A DNA stretch of 64,000 nucleotides from Casuarina equisetifolia. Its lineage: Eukaryota; Streptophyta; Magnoliopsida; Fagales; Casuarinaceae. A program made the position numbers and the translations under genes. The notes under the pieces were generated by a model, which was given only the letters and a program-made list of their open reading frames with translations, made no database searches and was not told the origin of the DNA. The stretch covers positions 31,829,258 through 31,893,257 of the forward strand of contig CM052354.1 of assembly GCA_028551475.1 (NCBI GenBank), given 5' to 3'. Position 1 is the first letter of the stretch. Each line of letters opens with the position of its first letter. Shown here piece after piece: positions 45,461 through 58,110 of the stretch.

Positions 45461-47349
45461 CTATTGTCGATCATGTCTTGTCCAATCACCTTAGGACTTA
45501 GAGTCAAGTCATGATTCACGTCTTTATTTTTATTTTTTATTAAAAGAACTCATATTCATAAAAAGTCACATTCTAATTAAATAGCATACGTGCCCAAGAC
45601 ATAAAAGGAATTTTCAGATTATATGCAATTAAATGGGCATAGTTAACCAGATCTCAGTGATTCTATATTATTACGAAACAAATTACCAATAGTTGTGTAT
45701 TATAAGGTAAATCATTTAGGCTAGATATTAAAAGCACAAATCAATGAATGTGGAAAGGGCCAAATTGACATGACAAAAATAACAAGGTTAATAACAATCA
45801 ACGTGAAATAAAGGCCAACAAAAAATTCTCTATGAAATTGCTCTACGATTTTAACTACAAGGTTCATTGTGATTTTATATTATAAGGAAAATATAAATAT
45901 GATTAATTTAGGCTAGCTATAAACAGTATAATTTAATACACTAAACGTTGTCATAGTGGGAATGGCCAAATTAGCATAACAAATATAATAAGGTTCATAA
46001 GAACAAATAAGACTCTAAAAATACGCACAAAGCGTTTAATTGCGAAGTTCCAAAGAGGCAAACTAGGCAGAATTTGCACGAGACTTCGTCAAAGAAATTG
46101 ATAATAGAATTATGAAAATTATTAACATTATCATCAAATACTTTATCTTGGACAGTTCAAAAAAGTTCTAATTATATGAGCATTATTTTTCCTCCCTTAT
46201 TTCTCACCGATGCTCTGACTTCTGAATCATTTTAATTTGTAAAATTCCACAATAATCTTCAAGTTCATACCTCTATTTCCATGATATTAAAAAAGTAAAG
46301 TTGCTTCTTTTCTCTTCATTCACATAGAAAACAAGAATTAAGCAATAGGAAACACATAATTTCTTTCGGACAACTCTTCACAGATTTGTTTTGCGATTCA
46401 TTGTCTTTGTCTAATTTAATATATTAATATGCAAAATTTCCTACCAAAAAGAAAATCTATTAAATCTTCCCCAAGTCCACAAACTATAAAATACGAATCT
46501 ACACCACGTTTTAAATAAAGAACCATGCCCAAACTAAACCCCGAAATCAAACTTAAATTCTGGCATCAAATTCAAAGCCAAAAGCAACCCTGTAATTCTA
46601 TACCACGTGATATATCACTGCTAGAAAAATAGACCCTACAAAAAACCCCAATTGAGAGGACGGGGACAGAAAAAAAAAAAAAGTCTAGTTGAGGGGAGAC
46701 CAAGTAGAAGAGTGTTGGATGGTTAACAACACGGGAGTTGTTAGGAAAGGGACTAACTAAGTTATTCTATGTTTTACTGTACAGGAGACTAAAAACTGGA
46801 GAAGATAATGATTGCCAGGTGCAATGAATTCTTTTAAAAGATGGATGCTTTTTTGTCTCAGAAATAAATAATTTAAAGAGAGAAATTCAAAAAATTAGCC
46901 TCTTTGGTAGCTTGGCTTCTAATAATTTAAACCTTGGAGTTCATTTGTACAATGACTTCTTAGGCAATAACTAGTTTAATTCTTTCAAAATTCACAAAGA
47001 TTTATGAGATTAATTAAGAAGTAGCAGCTTATCTAGCATGCTTAATTTTAGTCATAAATATAGAGGAGGGGATTCGAGTTTAGGATACTTCCTTTGCAAG
47101 ATTTCCCAAGTTCTCCTTACAATCTCCACTACACCCCAAAAAACATAACTGGTTTCAATTTTTGAACTTTTTGTCAATACAATTTTGCGATCCTCGAAAA
47201 AGACGGTTTTGAGTGTACAACAGATCTAAGGAAAGAAACTGAATCTACTCAAACAGACGCAACCCTTTTAACCGAAGCTCATATAACATGTACAAAAGAA
47301 CCAGTTTCAGATTAGGAAAGCAACAAATTAACGGGCAAAACAAAGTCAC
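45461..47349 (-). other. Region between signal-peptide exon and RLP3
   Basis: 46.1-46.9 kb is collinear with 14.7-15.4 and 25.9-26.6 kb (ccatgcccaaactaaaccccgaaatcaaac). The rest is AT-rich. No DUF1218 second exon or other gene is seen. Confidence 0.45.
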
Positions 47350-47439
47350 CTTCGTCCTTCTTTGCTCAGTGGCCACAGCAAAAGCAAAAGCTATCAGATG
47401 GAAGACAAATAACACGACCAGGAGAAGCTTGGAAGCCAT
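47350..47439 (-). CDS. DUF1218-like first exon (signal peptide), copy beside RLP3
   Basis: ATG at 47439 opens 30 intact codons, MASKLLLVVLFVFHLIAFAF then AVATEQRRTK, and then a gtgac donor in phase 0. This is the copy closest to DUF1218 consensus. Its upstream flank resembles that of the 10.3 and 21.5 kb copies, not the TATA module of the 16 and 27 kb copies, so it is the intact form of that class. RLP3 lies 2.2 kb downstream on the same strand. Confidence 0.7.
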
Positions 47440-48118
47440 GGCTGCCAACACTGGTATGTTTCTCTATCTTACTATTCGCACGTAGTAACTCAAAAAGAAA
47501 AAGAAAGGCGCTATTGGCGATGCGGGAGCAAATTTTCGTATAGAAAAGAGAAGTAAAAGTAAAACAAATTTGGCAGGACACGATAATGAATGAAGTAAAC
47601 GAATTCAAGGGTTTGGTTTACCATGCGGATTAGGAACCGAAAAAGTCGTTTTTGTCGGCCACGCTTGATTTAATCACTTGAAGACTTTACTTCGCAGTCA
47701 AGTCTCATGCATTTTTATTTATATTTTTATATCCTTATAAACGATCTGATAAGCTGTCAGATTATAACTAAATAGATTATAAAGCCAAGGTCATCAAAGG
47801 GATATTTGTATATGCAATTAAATGAATATAGTTAATAAGACCCTTTCTATATTATAAGGAAATAAAGCCTGTCATTTTATATTAAAAAAAAATTAAACAT
47901 GACCCATTTATGTTAGGTGAACAATACAAATTTCAGTTGATTGAATTTAGTCATGGTGGAAAGGGCTAAATCAATGTAACAAAAATAACTGAATAAATAA
48001 ACTAATAACAAAGAATTACTTGCTTTCATCCTAGGCAAGTAATAGGTTGCCATTAAATTGAGTATCATAACAACGAAATTAATAACGATGTCACAATCGG
48101 GGAATATTAAAACAACTT
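47440..48118. other. Upstream flank of the exon; AT-rich spacer
   Basis: gaaaagagaagtaaaagtaaaacaaa near 47542 matches the flank at 10433. Nothing else is recognised. Confidence 0.4.
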
Positions 48119-48395
48119 TGTTGAAGGTGGGTATTGTCCCACATTGGAAGTGAGAGGATGGGCCTGTGATCTTATAAGTGAGGAGAATTCTCCACCTAAT
48201 GCCTTAAGGTTTTGGGATGGACCCCCACGTCCCAAAGTTGGGCTTCAGTCCACTTGCAATGCTTATGTCAGCATGCAAGTGAGGGAGAGTGTTGAAGGTG
48301 GGTATTGTCCCACATTGGAAGTGAGAGGATGGGCCTGTGATCTTATAAGTGATGAGAATTCTCCACCTAATGCCTTAAGGTTTTGGGATGGACCC
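48119..48395 (+). mobile_element. TRIM-like LTR with partial tandem second copy
   Basis: tgttgaaggtgggtattgtcccacattgg at 48119 and again at 48290. The first 106 bp of both copies match with about one difference, ending at ttttgggatggaccc. The first copy carries 65 bp more. The tgtcccacattgg start and ccttaaggttttggg are typical of plant terminal-repeat retrotransposons in miniature. The frame across it is incidental. Confidence 0.6.
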
Positions 48396-48762
48396 TCACA
48401 CTCTAATAAACTTGAACAAAAAATGAAGAATATGCATGATTTTACAAAACAAGATGAAGTAATTCCTGTGCCAACCGAATTAGAGGAGTAGAAAGATCCG
48501 TTTTAAGCCTAAAAGAGCTAAGGAAGGCAGTGTAAACAAAAGAAAGGACTTCCTTTCTGCATCATACGCCAATCGACCTCTCTGCATTTGTACACATCTC
48601 CCCAGTTGATTCCCAGTGCATCTTTCTCTCCTCTTCTCGTGCGCATCCTGCGTATCTTTATCAACTTAGAGATGATGCCCCCGCGCTTGACGCACCACAG
48701 CAACTAGCTTTTCTAGTTATCTACGAGATTAATGAATTTGTCGGAAGTGACCAGCGGGAGAA
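48396..48762. repeat. Dispersed module Z, copy 3 (left part)
   Basis: From about 48530 this follows module Z (catcctgcgtatctttatcaacttagagatgatgcccccgcg) up to gagaaaatcc, where a LINE interrupts it. 48400-48490 reads a short frame (KMKNMHDFTKQDEVIPV) of unknown origin. Confidence 0.55.
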
Positions 48763-48770
48763 AATCCTTT

Positions 48771-49732
48771 TTTTTTTTTGGTGAAAGGTCAAATTATATA
48801 TCCCGGGTAAAAAAATTTACAAGATTGTTCGATTACAAAATATCATCATCTAAGCTCAAACATTGCACTTGGCAAATTCCAAAGATCTTGTAAAAATTTA
48901 TTACAATTTGTAAGCTTGACTCCTCTAGTAGATGAAATCTTCTCTCTCACATCCTTCTTAATTTTAGCAATAATGGTTGAATTACCTAGACTTGTATCAC
49001 TGAATCTTCTTCTATTCCTTTCTCTCCAAATGTGATACAATATGGCCTTGAAAGATATACTAAGCAAAATTGCTGCAAAGCTCTTCCTCTTGACAGTCTT
49101 GATCATCCAACATATTTTAGCTCTCCAATGTTCAATTCTTTGAGTTAATCTATTCATGTTTAACAAAGCCTTCCAGATGTAGTTTGTGAACCTGCACTTA
49201 AAAAATAAATGTTCTTGCGATTCTTTTTCTTGTTGGCAAAGGTTGTATTGTAGATTCACTGAACTATTCCATTTACACACCCGATTTGTTGTGAATAGAT
49301 TATTTTTCAAAATGATCCAACAGATAAAATTATGCTTTGATACTCCTTCTTTCCAGACAAGTGTTGCGTATATTCTCTGTTCTCTCTTAGTGCTACATAA
49401 ATTTTGGCAATATTGTATTCTGAGTCCGTCACTAGTTTTGTGAGTTCACTTCTTACTTGTAAAATATTCTTAAAATTCCAAGCTAGTGATCTTTTCATCT
49501 CAACTTCTAATACATTCCTTTCCTTCAAATTTTTCGTTATCATCCATTTAACCCATAAAGAGTTTGAGTTAGGGTGCACAAGAGACCATAAGAGTTTTCT
49601 AATTGCCGCCTTATTCCAAGTATGAATGTCTATCAAACCCAGTCTTCTCGAAATTTTAGGCCAATAAACTTCTTTCCATGCCACTTTTGCTACACATCGT
49701 CCATTAAATTTACCTGCCCAAAAGAAAGTTCT
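48771..49732 (-). mobile_element. 5'-truncated LINE (non-LTR retrotransposon) 3' end
   Basis: The minus strand encodes the C-terminal end of a plant L1-type reverse-transcriptase protein: WKEVYWPKISRRLGLIDIHT, then a stop, then the zinc-binding RVT region (CKWNSSVNLQYNLCQQEKES through HLFFKCRFTNYIWKALL). A run of 12 T at 48768-48779 is the poly-A tail in minus orientation. aatccttt at 48763-48770 and 49733-49740 is a plausible target duplication. The endonuclease and RT core are missing, so it is a dead 5'-truncated copy with at least one frame break near 49307. Confidence 0.8.
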
Positions 49733-50350
49733 AATCCTTTCTCCAGACGTAAAACAGTAAATTTAGTGCCTTGAATTCTTCGTACATTAGCTACGTCCAA
49801 ACAAACACACGACCTTCTAGAGGGGCTTCTACCTCACAGTTTATGCCAAAGACTTCAAGCAACCATCCTACATTCATAAGAAATTGATGGTGACATGTAA
49901 AACAAGTCAACAATGATAGAGAGAGAGGGAGAGAGAGACTTATAGAAGATTATTCTACAAAAAACTCTTAGATCTGCGTGGACTAAGTCACCAAAACAAT
50001 CAAGGGCATAAAAGATTTCAGTACATAGTCCCTTATACTATAAATTGATTGTGACTAAATAACCAATAGGACAAGTATAGTTACGTCTAAACCAACACAC
50101 AACCTTCTACAGAGGCTTCTACCTCACAGTTTATGCCAATGATTCAAACTCATAAGAAATTAATGGTGACATGTAAAAAGTCAATAATGGTGGGGAGAAA
50201 GAGAGAGACTTAAAGATTATTCTACAAAAAATCTTAGATCTACAGTCTAAGTCACCAAAACAATTAAGGGTATAAAAGATTTCAATAGATAGTCCCTTAT
50301 ACTATAAGTTGATCGTGACTAAATAACCAATAGGACAAGTATACTTACAG
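49733..50350. repeat. Module Z continuation with a tandem duplication
   Basis: After the LINE, module Z resumes (ctccagacgtaaaacagtaaatttagtgcc). Then two tandem copies follow, about 49794-50084 and 50085-50348, each running from cgtc-aaacaaacacac through cctcacagtttatgcc to ccaataggacaagtat. The second is about 30 bp shorter. Confidence 0.7.
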
Positions 50351-53231
50351 GCAATTGAAAGTTGTGAAAGATTAAGAGCATTAGCTATCCTTTTTGCTGC
50401 ACTAAATTGAAGGTGACTTGAGACCTTAAACCACAAATACAGTCAAAGCAATGATCCTTCCTACACGGCAACATGAGAGCGAGAGGTGTATTGTTCCAAC
50501 CTTTAGTCTAAAGACTGAAATCAAAGACCTCTTGACACACTAATGGAGCAATCCTAGGTAATTGGGTGTGACTTGCCAACAACTCTAAACCTTTTGGCTT
50601 AATAGTCATACTCGTTATGGACTTGTAGTGGCTGAAACATCAAAAGGGTTAAACAAAGTGAAGCACACCCACAAGGTAGAATGGAAGACAAAATAAATCC
50701 GAAGCTGTGGAAGACAAAATACATCCGAAGCTGTGAAAGACAAAGAACATTAAAATGCCTTGTCCTGCCTTTTGCTCAGAAGATAAATCATCTAACTTAA
50801 TTATTGCCCTCTAAAAATATAGGAGATTCTTCATCACTATCATTCAATCGCTGGGTTCGGCATATGCATAAACCATTTTACTTTTTATTTTTATTTTTAT
50901 TTTTTACTTTTACTTTTTATCTTTTTCTCCAAAGTACAAAATCAGAAGGATTCTTGGAAGGTTCATGATCTCAGAGTCTTCAAATTTGAACAAAGTTCGT
51001 ATGTTAAATCATCATAATAATTAAAATTTTCTTTCAAAAACAAGACTCAGATTTGTGCCCATTGAAAATGGTCTTCCTTTACCGCTAATAAGAAGAAACC
51101 AACTTGTAAAATTCTATAAGGCCTGATATTTACGGAAAAGGACTTTATGAGCTTTGTCCCCTTTATGGAAGTACTCTTTATGAATTTGCATTAGTAGCGC
51201 ACTCTTGGCCTCCATGAGCATAACAAAGAAATCTGAGATTCATTGAACAAAGAATTTGTCTACGTTGAATCTTAGGCCACATCCAATAAATTTCACATTA
51301 AACACTCTCTAAATTTGTTTGATTAACATTTCTTTTCATTTTTATAACAAATCAATGTGACAATTATCTTACACACTTTCACATTTTGTATATTTTTTAG
51401 CATTAATTAACTTTATCTTATTTTACAGGAAAATGCCATTTTACGTGAAATTTGGAGGCTTTCAAATTCTATATTTTCGTAGTTTTGGTACTTTTTGTAA
51501 TGTTGAGGTATGTTTTTATGTTTTTGTATATTACCTTTTATTAATGTAAATTTACATTTCTATCCAAAAAAAGAATTATCTTACCTACAAATAAATCAGC
51601 ATAACTATTTGAAAAAAAAACACAAATATTGTTGATTTGAATAATGTTTCAAGATAGAAGTATTTCTTCACTCTATCCTACTTAAGAGACTTCAATACTA
51701 CTGTTACATTGTCTAAATATTTGTGTACACTACATTTATTAAGTACTTTTATACTTTTGTACACTAACTCTTATTAATATAGTCTTAAGTAGGATACTAT
51801 TGTTACATTGCCCCACTTAGAGATTTGTGTTATGATTTTTTATTTATTCTAAATGTCATTGTTCATAATATTAGAAATAAACAAGGGTGGGAAATGCAGT
51901 AATCTTACAAAAAAAGCTATTTTTATTCATCTTTCCACGTTCTTAAGAGTAAGACTATATTATTCATTATGGATTCTTATTTCTTTTCCCCAAAATAGCC
52001 CACACACTCTCTAGAACTGGTTTCCACTTTGTGCCGATCAAACTTTTCGAATCCCTATCCAGAATCCCCAAAGTGCGAATCGTATATCGGCCCATACTAT
52101 GCACATAAGATAAACAAAATGATACAAATAAGTCCGATGTTGTTGGGAAAAATTAATGTAAAATTACTAGTGACAAATACGCTTAGGCCTACGACAAATA
52201 TGTGATTATGAAAAAGACAAACACTAACTTGAAAGATGAGTTGGACCAACACCGTCCACATCAGGTTGAGGATGGACCTCTAACATTTGTCCTTGCAATT
52301 GGTTAAATACCAATTCATAATCGAGGCAGATGATGAACATGATTTCTCAAGTTTCATCAGTGCAAACTATATATTTAGTACATAGAAGGTAATCCTAATT
52401 ATATATAAATGGACTAACTAGAATAATTACGTTGTGGAGGTAAATAATGAATTGGAAAAGGTAAAAGTTCTGTTGTAACTCATTGAGAAAATCATCTGAA
52501 GCTATAATATACTATATTTGAAATAAAATGAATAAAAGAATATGTACCAATTAAAGTCTAAAGAATACAGTCATTGTTGCAAAAAAAAAATATATGTGAG
52601 AGAAAAAATTTTATTAATTAAGAACATAAGACTTATAAATTATAATAAATATTTACAAGAGTTCTAAAAAATTTCAATCGTGAATTTCTTCAGCTTCTTT
52701 CAACAAGTGTAAAATTAACTCTCATCCGCATCAAACAGCATGGGTATAATAAAATTTTCATATTTAGCGTCATAAATCCAAGTAGCCTTCATAGACAAAA
52801 ATAACACCTTAAAAGGAACTCTACCTAACCTAGTAGGTAAACTATACCTTGAAATAATAGATTCCAGGACCATATCAGTCATGGAAATGATTCCGCAAAA
52901 TGCTTAGACAGCAATAAACCAGAAAAAAAAAAGGTAATGAACTCATAATTGACGTATTAAAAAGAGAAAATGGATGCATCACAAACACGAATATGGACCA
53001 ATTACTGTCAAACCAATTAAGAAAAACCATGTGACATGAAGCATGTTTAACTATCAAATGCGAAAGAGAGCTTAGGAAATAGAATGGAAAATGAAAAATT
53101 AAAAAAGATGAGGTGTGATTGCAGTTGCCAAGCACAAAATTAAGTGGCATGTCATGTATAGGATTGGTTGCAAGTGTTGTTAGCTAATGGTCTTGTTCCA
53201 AGGTAGACAATTTATGGGATTCGTTGCAGTG
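50351..53231. other. Long non-coding stretch
   Basis: 50.35-50.56 kb continues module Z (ttgctgcactaaattgaaggtga). 50.76-51.12 kb resembles 35.56-35.88 kb. 52.68-52.95 kb resembles 4.96-5.24 and 30.36-30.48 kb. 53.15-53.23 kb resembles 36.93-37.0 kb. Between these, AT-rich sequence with no conserved frame or RNA gene recognised. Confidence 0.4.
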
Positions 53232-53236
53232 AATTT

Positions 53237-53441
53237 AGTTAGAGATGGCCGAAAAGCATCAACTAGAATAGTCAACAAGAAAAAGAAGATGAAAGCTCGT
53301 GAAAAGTATTTTCTATTATGTGTATTTTAAGTATTCTATACAATACAAGGGAAGTGTAGCTAGGTACAAATGTAGGTACCCCTATGTGTACATAGGGTAC
53401 TCAAATGGTTGACGTGACCACTATAGAGGCAGGTGTCAACA
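53237..53441 (-). repeat. 3' LTR of the 53-58 kb Copia element
   Basis: Minus strand begins tgttgacacctgcc and ends catctctaact; outside it lies the aattt duplication. Confidence 0.9.
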
Positions 53442-56400
53442 TCCCCCCACAAGCTAACTAGTCAAAAAGAACAGTTACCTTGGACCGTAAAGTGTGAAAG
53501 CCAGTAATGGTGAGGTCTTTAGTGGAGATGTTCGTAGGCTGATCAGCAAAGGAAATGAACTAAATATGGAGCTTCCCACGGAGAAAGTGCTCATGAATAA
53601 AATGATAATCAATCTCAATGTGTTTGGTGCGAATATGAAAGACTAGATTAGCAGCAAGATAAAAAGTAGAGAGATTGTCACACCAGAGGGTCGGGGGATG
53701 TGGAGGAAGAGCACGAAGATCCTAAAGCAAATACTTGATCCAAATGAGCTTGGCAATGGTGTCGGCAAGGCTCTTGTATTCGGCCTCAATGCTAGAGCAA
53801 GCAACAATCCTCTACTTACAAGTGCTCACAGAAATGAGATTCTAGCCAAGAAAGACACAAAACCCACCAACAGAATGACGATCATCACAATCACCAGCCC
53901 AGCTAGCATCCAAGAAGGCATGAAGTGTAGTAGAGGAGTTGCGTGTGAGGCAAAGACCATGCCGAGGGGTGTCTGCAAGATAGTGAAGAATACTTCACAG
54001 CTTGTTAGTGAAGAGTGGTGGGGGCATGAAAAAACTGACAAGCGGTGTTAACTGCATAGGCAATATTTGGACAAGTGAGAGTGAGGTACTAAAGAGCGCC
54101 TACAATGCTCTTGTATAATAAGGGATCTGGAAGAGAGTTGCCAGTCCATTGAGAGAGAGACTCAATGGTACATGAAGTAGAAACAACCCAAGCATTTATC
54201 ATGTGAACACGAGTAAGGATCTCAGGGGTGAACTTCGCCTGATGGAGAAGAAAGCCTTGGGAAATAAGGAGAGCCTCAATGCCAAGAAAGTAATGAAGTG
54301 AACCCAAGTCCTTGATGGCAAACTCTCGATGTAACACTACAAGAGGAGTAGAAAAAAGGGGTCTGGGAGAGCCCGTGAGAAGGATACCATCCACATAAAC
54401 AAGTAATACAATGTTATAGTGAGTAGTATAAAGGAGGAAAAGAAAAATGTCGGCTACAGAGATATGGAAGCCAAGGGAGGTGAGAAAGGTGCTAAGTCGT
54501 TGGTACCCTGCACGGGGGGCCTGTTTAAGACCATATAAAGATCAACGAAGGCGGCACACATGGTGTGGCTAAGCAAGATCAACAAAACCAGGGGGCTAAA
54601 CCATGTAGACCTCTTCATGAAGTGTGCCATAAAGAAAAGCATTGAAGACATCGAGCTGATGAAGACTCTAACCTCATGAGTAAGCCATGGCAATAACAGT
54701 GCGAATGGTGACCGGTTTGGCCATTGGACTAAAGGTCTTTATGTAGTCAATGCCAAGTTGTTTATGAAAGCCCTTGGTTGCCACTGGCTTTATAGCATTC
54801 TAAGGAACCATCAGAATGAAGCTTAACTTTGTAGACTCACTTGCAGCCAATAACACGAGCATAAGAGGACAAGGGGACAAGATCCCAAGTATGGTTCTGA
54901 AGGAGGACAGTGTACCTAGTAACCATAGCGGAGAGCCACTGAGGGTCACAAGAGGCTTGAGAAAAGGTAATGGGTTCAAAAAAGGGGTGAGAGGTGGCAA
55001 TGAGAGCAAAAGTGTGCTAGCAAGTGAGAAGGCAACAAGTAATAGTGCCATCTTTCAAGCAGGTCACTATTGAATGATAAGGAGTGAGAGAGGGGTAAAA
55101 GAGGGGGATGCAGGAGCAGAAAAAGAGGGAGGGGAAGGGGTAGAAGAGGGAAAGAAGGGGGAAAAGGGTGGAGAAGGAGAAGAAGAAGAAGACTAAGCCA
55201 CAGTGGGTGGGTCAAGAGGGGAAGGAGGGGGAAGGAGAGGTAAAGGAATAGGGGCGGAAGGGGACGAGGCAGGAGGGGCTGGAAAAATGAGGTAGGCAAA
55301 AGGGAAGTAAGTCTCATCAAAGAGGGCATTAGCGGCAATATAGAAGCAACAAGTGTTAGGGCAATAACAACGATAGTTGCGGTAGCTAGGGGGCAACCAA
55401 GAAAGATATAGGGGCGGGAACAAGGAGCAAGCTTATGTGGAGCATAAACATAAAGATGAGGGAAAACAGCACAACCAAAGACACGAAAATGAGAGAGATC
55501 ATGAGGAAAGTGGAAGAGAGTTTACCAAGGAGAAGACTGACCAAGGATAGAGGTAGGGAGACGATTGATGAGTGAAACAACGGTCTCAAAAGAAAACTCC
55601 CAAAAGGGAAGAGGAACTGATGAGTGAGTAAGGCAAAACCAGTCTCTACAATATGATGATATTTCCGCTCAGCAATCCCATTCTAAAAGGGAGAGTAAGG
55701 GCAAGAGACACATTGATGGATACCATGAAAGATGAGAAAGGCATGAAGATCTGTGGAAAGAAACTCAGGGGCACCATCGCTCTGAATAGCACAAAGAGGG
55801 TGTTAAAGCTGAGTAATGACAAAAGAGTGAAATGTAGTGAAAATAGAAAGAAACTAAGTACGAAAAATAAAAGGATAAAGCCACATAAAGTGAGAATAAT
55901 CATCAACAAAGCAAACATAATATTTATAGCCATGATATGAGGTTACAGGGGTAGAACCCCATACATCAAAATGCACCAGTTCATGGGGAGAAGAAGCCTG
56001 AGACTAGGTGGGGGGGTAGGGATGGCAATGGCTCTTACTAAGAGCACACACAGTACATAAAGGAAGGGGAGAGCAAGAAAATGAAGTGTTTGTGGAAGAA
56101 AAAAGATGAACAATGGCATCGGAGAAGGCGTGGCCTAGGAAATGATGCCACAAAAGAAAAGAGCTAGTAGAAAAGGTAGATAGTGTTGAAGGGGATGAAG
56201 CAAGAGCTGGAGATGATAGACGGTAGAGACTGTGATCAAAGGTGTTGCGTAATAGAATTTGACCAGTATGAAGAGAGCGGGTAAGAAAGTAAGTATCATA
56301 GAACAAAAAAGACAATGATTATCACGAGCAAAATGAAAGATGGACAATAAGTTGTTTGTAATACCAAGAACAATAAGAACATTAGTGAGATAAAAAAAAA

Positions 56401-58110
56401 AGTGGGGAGAATGAAAAGTACCAATGTGAGTGATGGGAAGGGAGACACCATCGCCCACATTGAGCTACTGAGACCTAGTATAAGGAGTGATAGTGGTGAG
56501 GGCTGCGGGACTATCAGTGACATGGTAGGTAGCACAAGAGTCAGTAAACCATGAGGCAATATTAAGGGTGGAGGGAGGGGAAGTAAAAGGGAGAGGGTTT
56601 AAGGGGGGGGGGGGAAGATGTGTAGAATGGGCTTGAGGAGAAAGGCCAAAAGAGGGGTTAAAAGATGGGTTGGGTGAGAGACCAAGAGAGGGATTGTGGG
56701 CTGGGTTAAAAGAGAGAGCATGGGCTGGGCCAAGAGAGGGGCTATGGGCTAGGCTGGGAGAAAGGACGTGGGCTGGGCCAAGGAATAGGCTAAGAAGGGA
56801 GTTAGGAGAAGGGCCTAGGGAGGCTGTATGGGATTGGGGCGAGTTAAACGGGTTTGGGGCGAGGTGGGCCAAGTTGGAGGAATATAGAGCTGGGCTAGAG
56901 GGGTAAGTGGGCTGGGCGAGGAGAGGAGAGGGAAAAGTGGGTTGGGCTAGAGAAGATTGGAGAAAGGGCTAGGCTGGAGCGGGCTATTAAGTGTACTGCT
57001 CCCTGTAGGTGGTAGCATAGTGGCCCCGCCGCTTGCAAATCTGATAGTAGGGTAGCTACCACCAGCCATGGTTGCCGATTGCCAGCTGTGGTGGAGCCAG
57101 GGAAAAAAGGGATTTGGAAATAGTGTGGGTGAAAAGGCGGATGAGGGGGCACATGCAGGCCATAATGGCACAGACACCGACCAAGAAGGAAAGGTAGTGT
57201 GAGATCCAAGGTAAGCGGTGAAGGTTGCCGGGGGAGGAAGCACTGTCGTGTTACGAGCAGAAACATCAACCATGGACTCATGGGAGAAAAGGAGTCCGTG
57301 GAGATCTTCGCATGACATAAGGGCGATGTAAGAGGTGATCGAGGTAGGAATGGCTAGCGATTTGAACTCTGGCCCTAACCCACAAAACACGTAGGTGTGA
57401 TAATCACTGTCATGGAGCAGTTCTCTGATGAGGGTGAGTTTATCTGCAATCTAAGTGGCCTGTTGAAGGAATTCGGCCATTGTGCAGTTCCCGCGGCGCA
57501 TGGACTGGAGTTCCATCCAAAGAAAGGTGGCGTGTGTGGTCAATAGGGCAGTAAAGGTCGTGGCAATGTAGCACCAAATTGCCACAAAGGACCAGAAGGT
57601 GGTGAGTTAGGCCACCACAGGCGGCGTCGAGGTGGTCAAAAGCCATCCCATGGCGGTGTGATCCCGGACGCGCCACTACGCTTAAGCTAGGTTGGGGATG
57701 CGAGTCAAGCTGAGAGAGGTTGAAGAGGATGTGGTCGGGGCGGGAGTGGGTTGTAGGGTGAGGAGGTGGGTTGGGAGTTCGGGTTCGCAGCCATCCACAA
57801 CGAGCAGAAGCTGCGCTGCATCGAGGAAGGGCTCGATCATAATGTGCCAGATGATGTAGTTGCTACCGTTGAGGCGTTTCGACAGTGACGGGGAAGGGAG
57901 GATGGTGGGAGGAGCATCGAAAGGGGAAGATGGGTCTGGGCTAGGGTTAGTGGATGAGGCAGACATCGAGCCTGGGAGGAGAAGGTTGGGATGGTAGAAG
58001 AAGAAAGAAAAGAGAAAAAAAAAAGCCTAAGAGGATAACGGGAAACATGAAAAAAAGGAAGGGGACAGGGGAGGATCGGGTGGCCTACGCCATTGCTAGC
58101 TGTGATACCA

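Noticed and set aside
48119..48395. CRISPR-like direct repeats
   Set aside because: Only two units, 106 bp each, in a plant nuclear context with TRIM features.
48144..48491. 115-codon plus-strand frame with internal duplication
   Set aside because: The repeated peptide is only the translation of the two TRIM-like repeats.
54800..56906. Several plus-strand frames of 80-95 codons
   Set aside because: They are antisense shadows of the Copia gag-pol remnant; the G-rich strand of its proline/serine linker has few stops.
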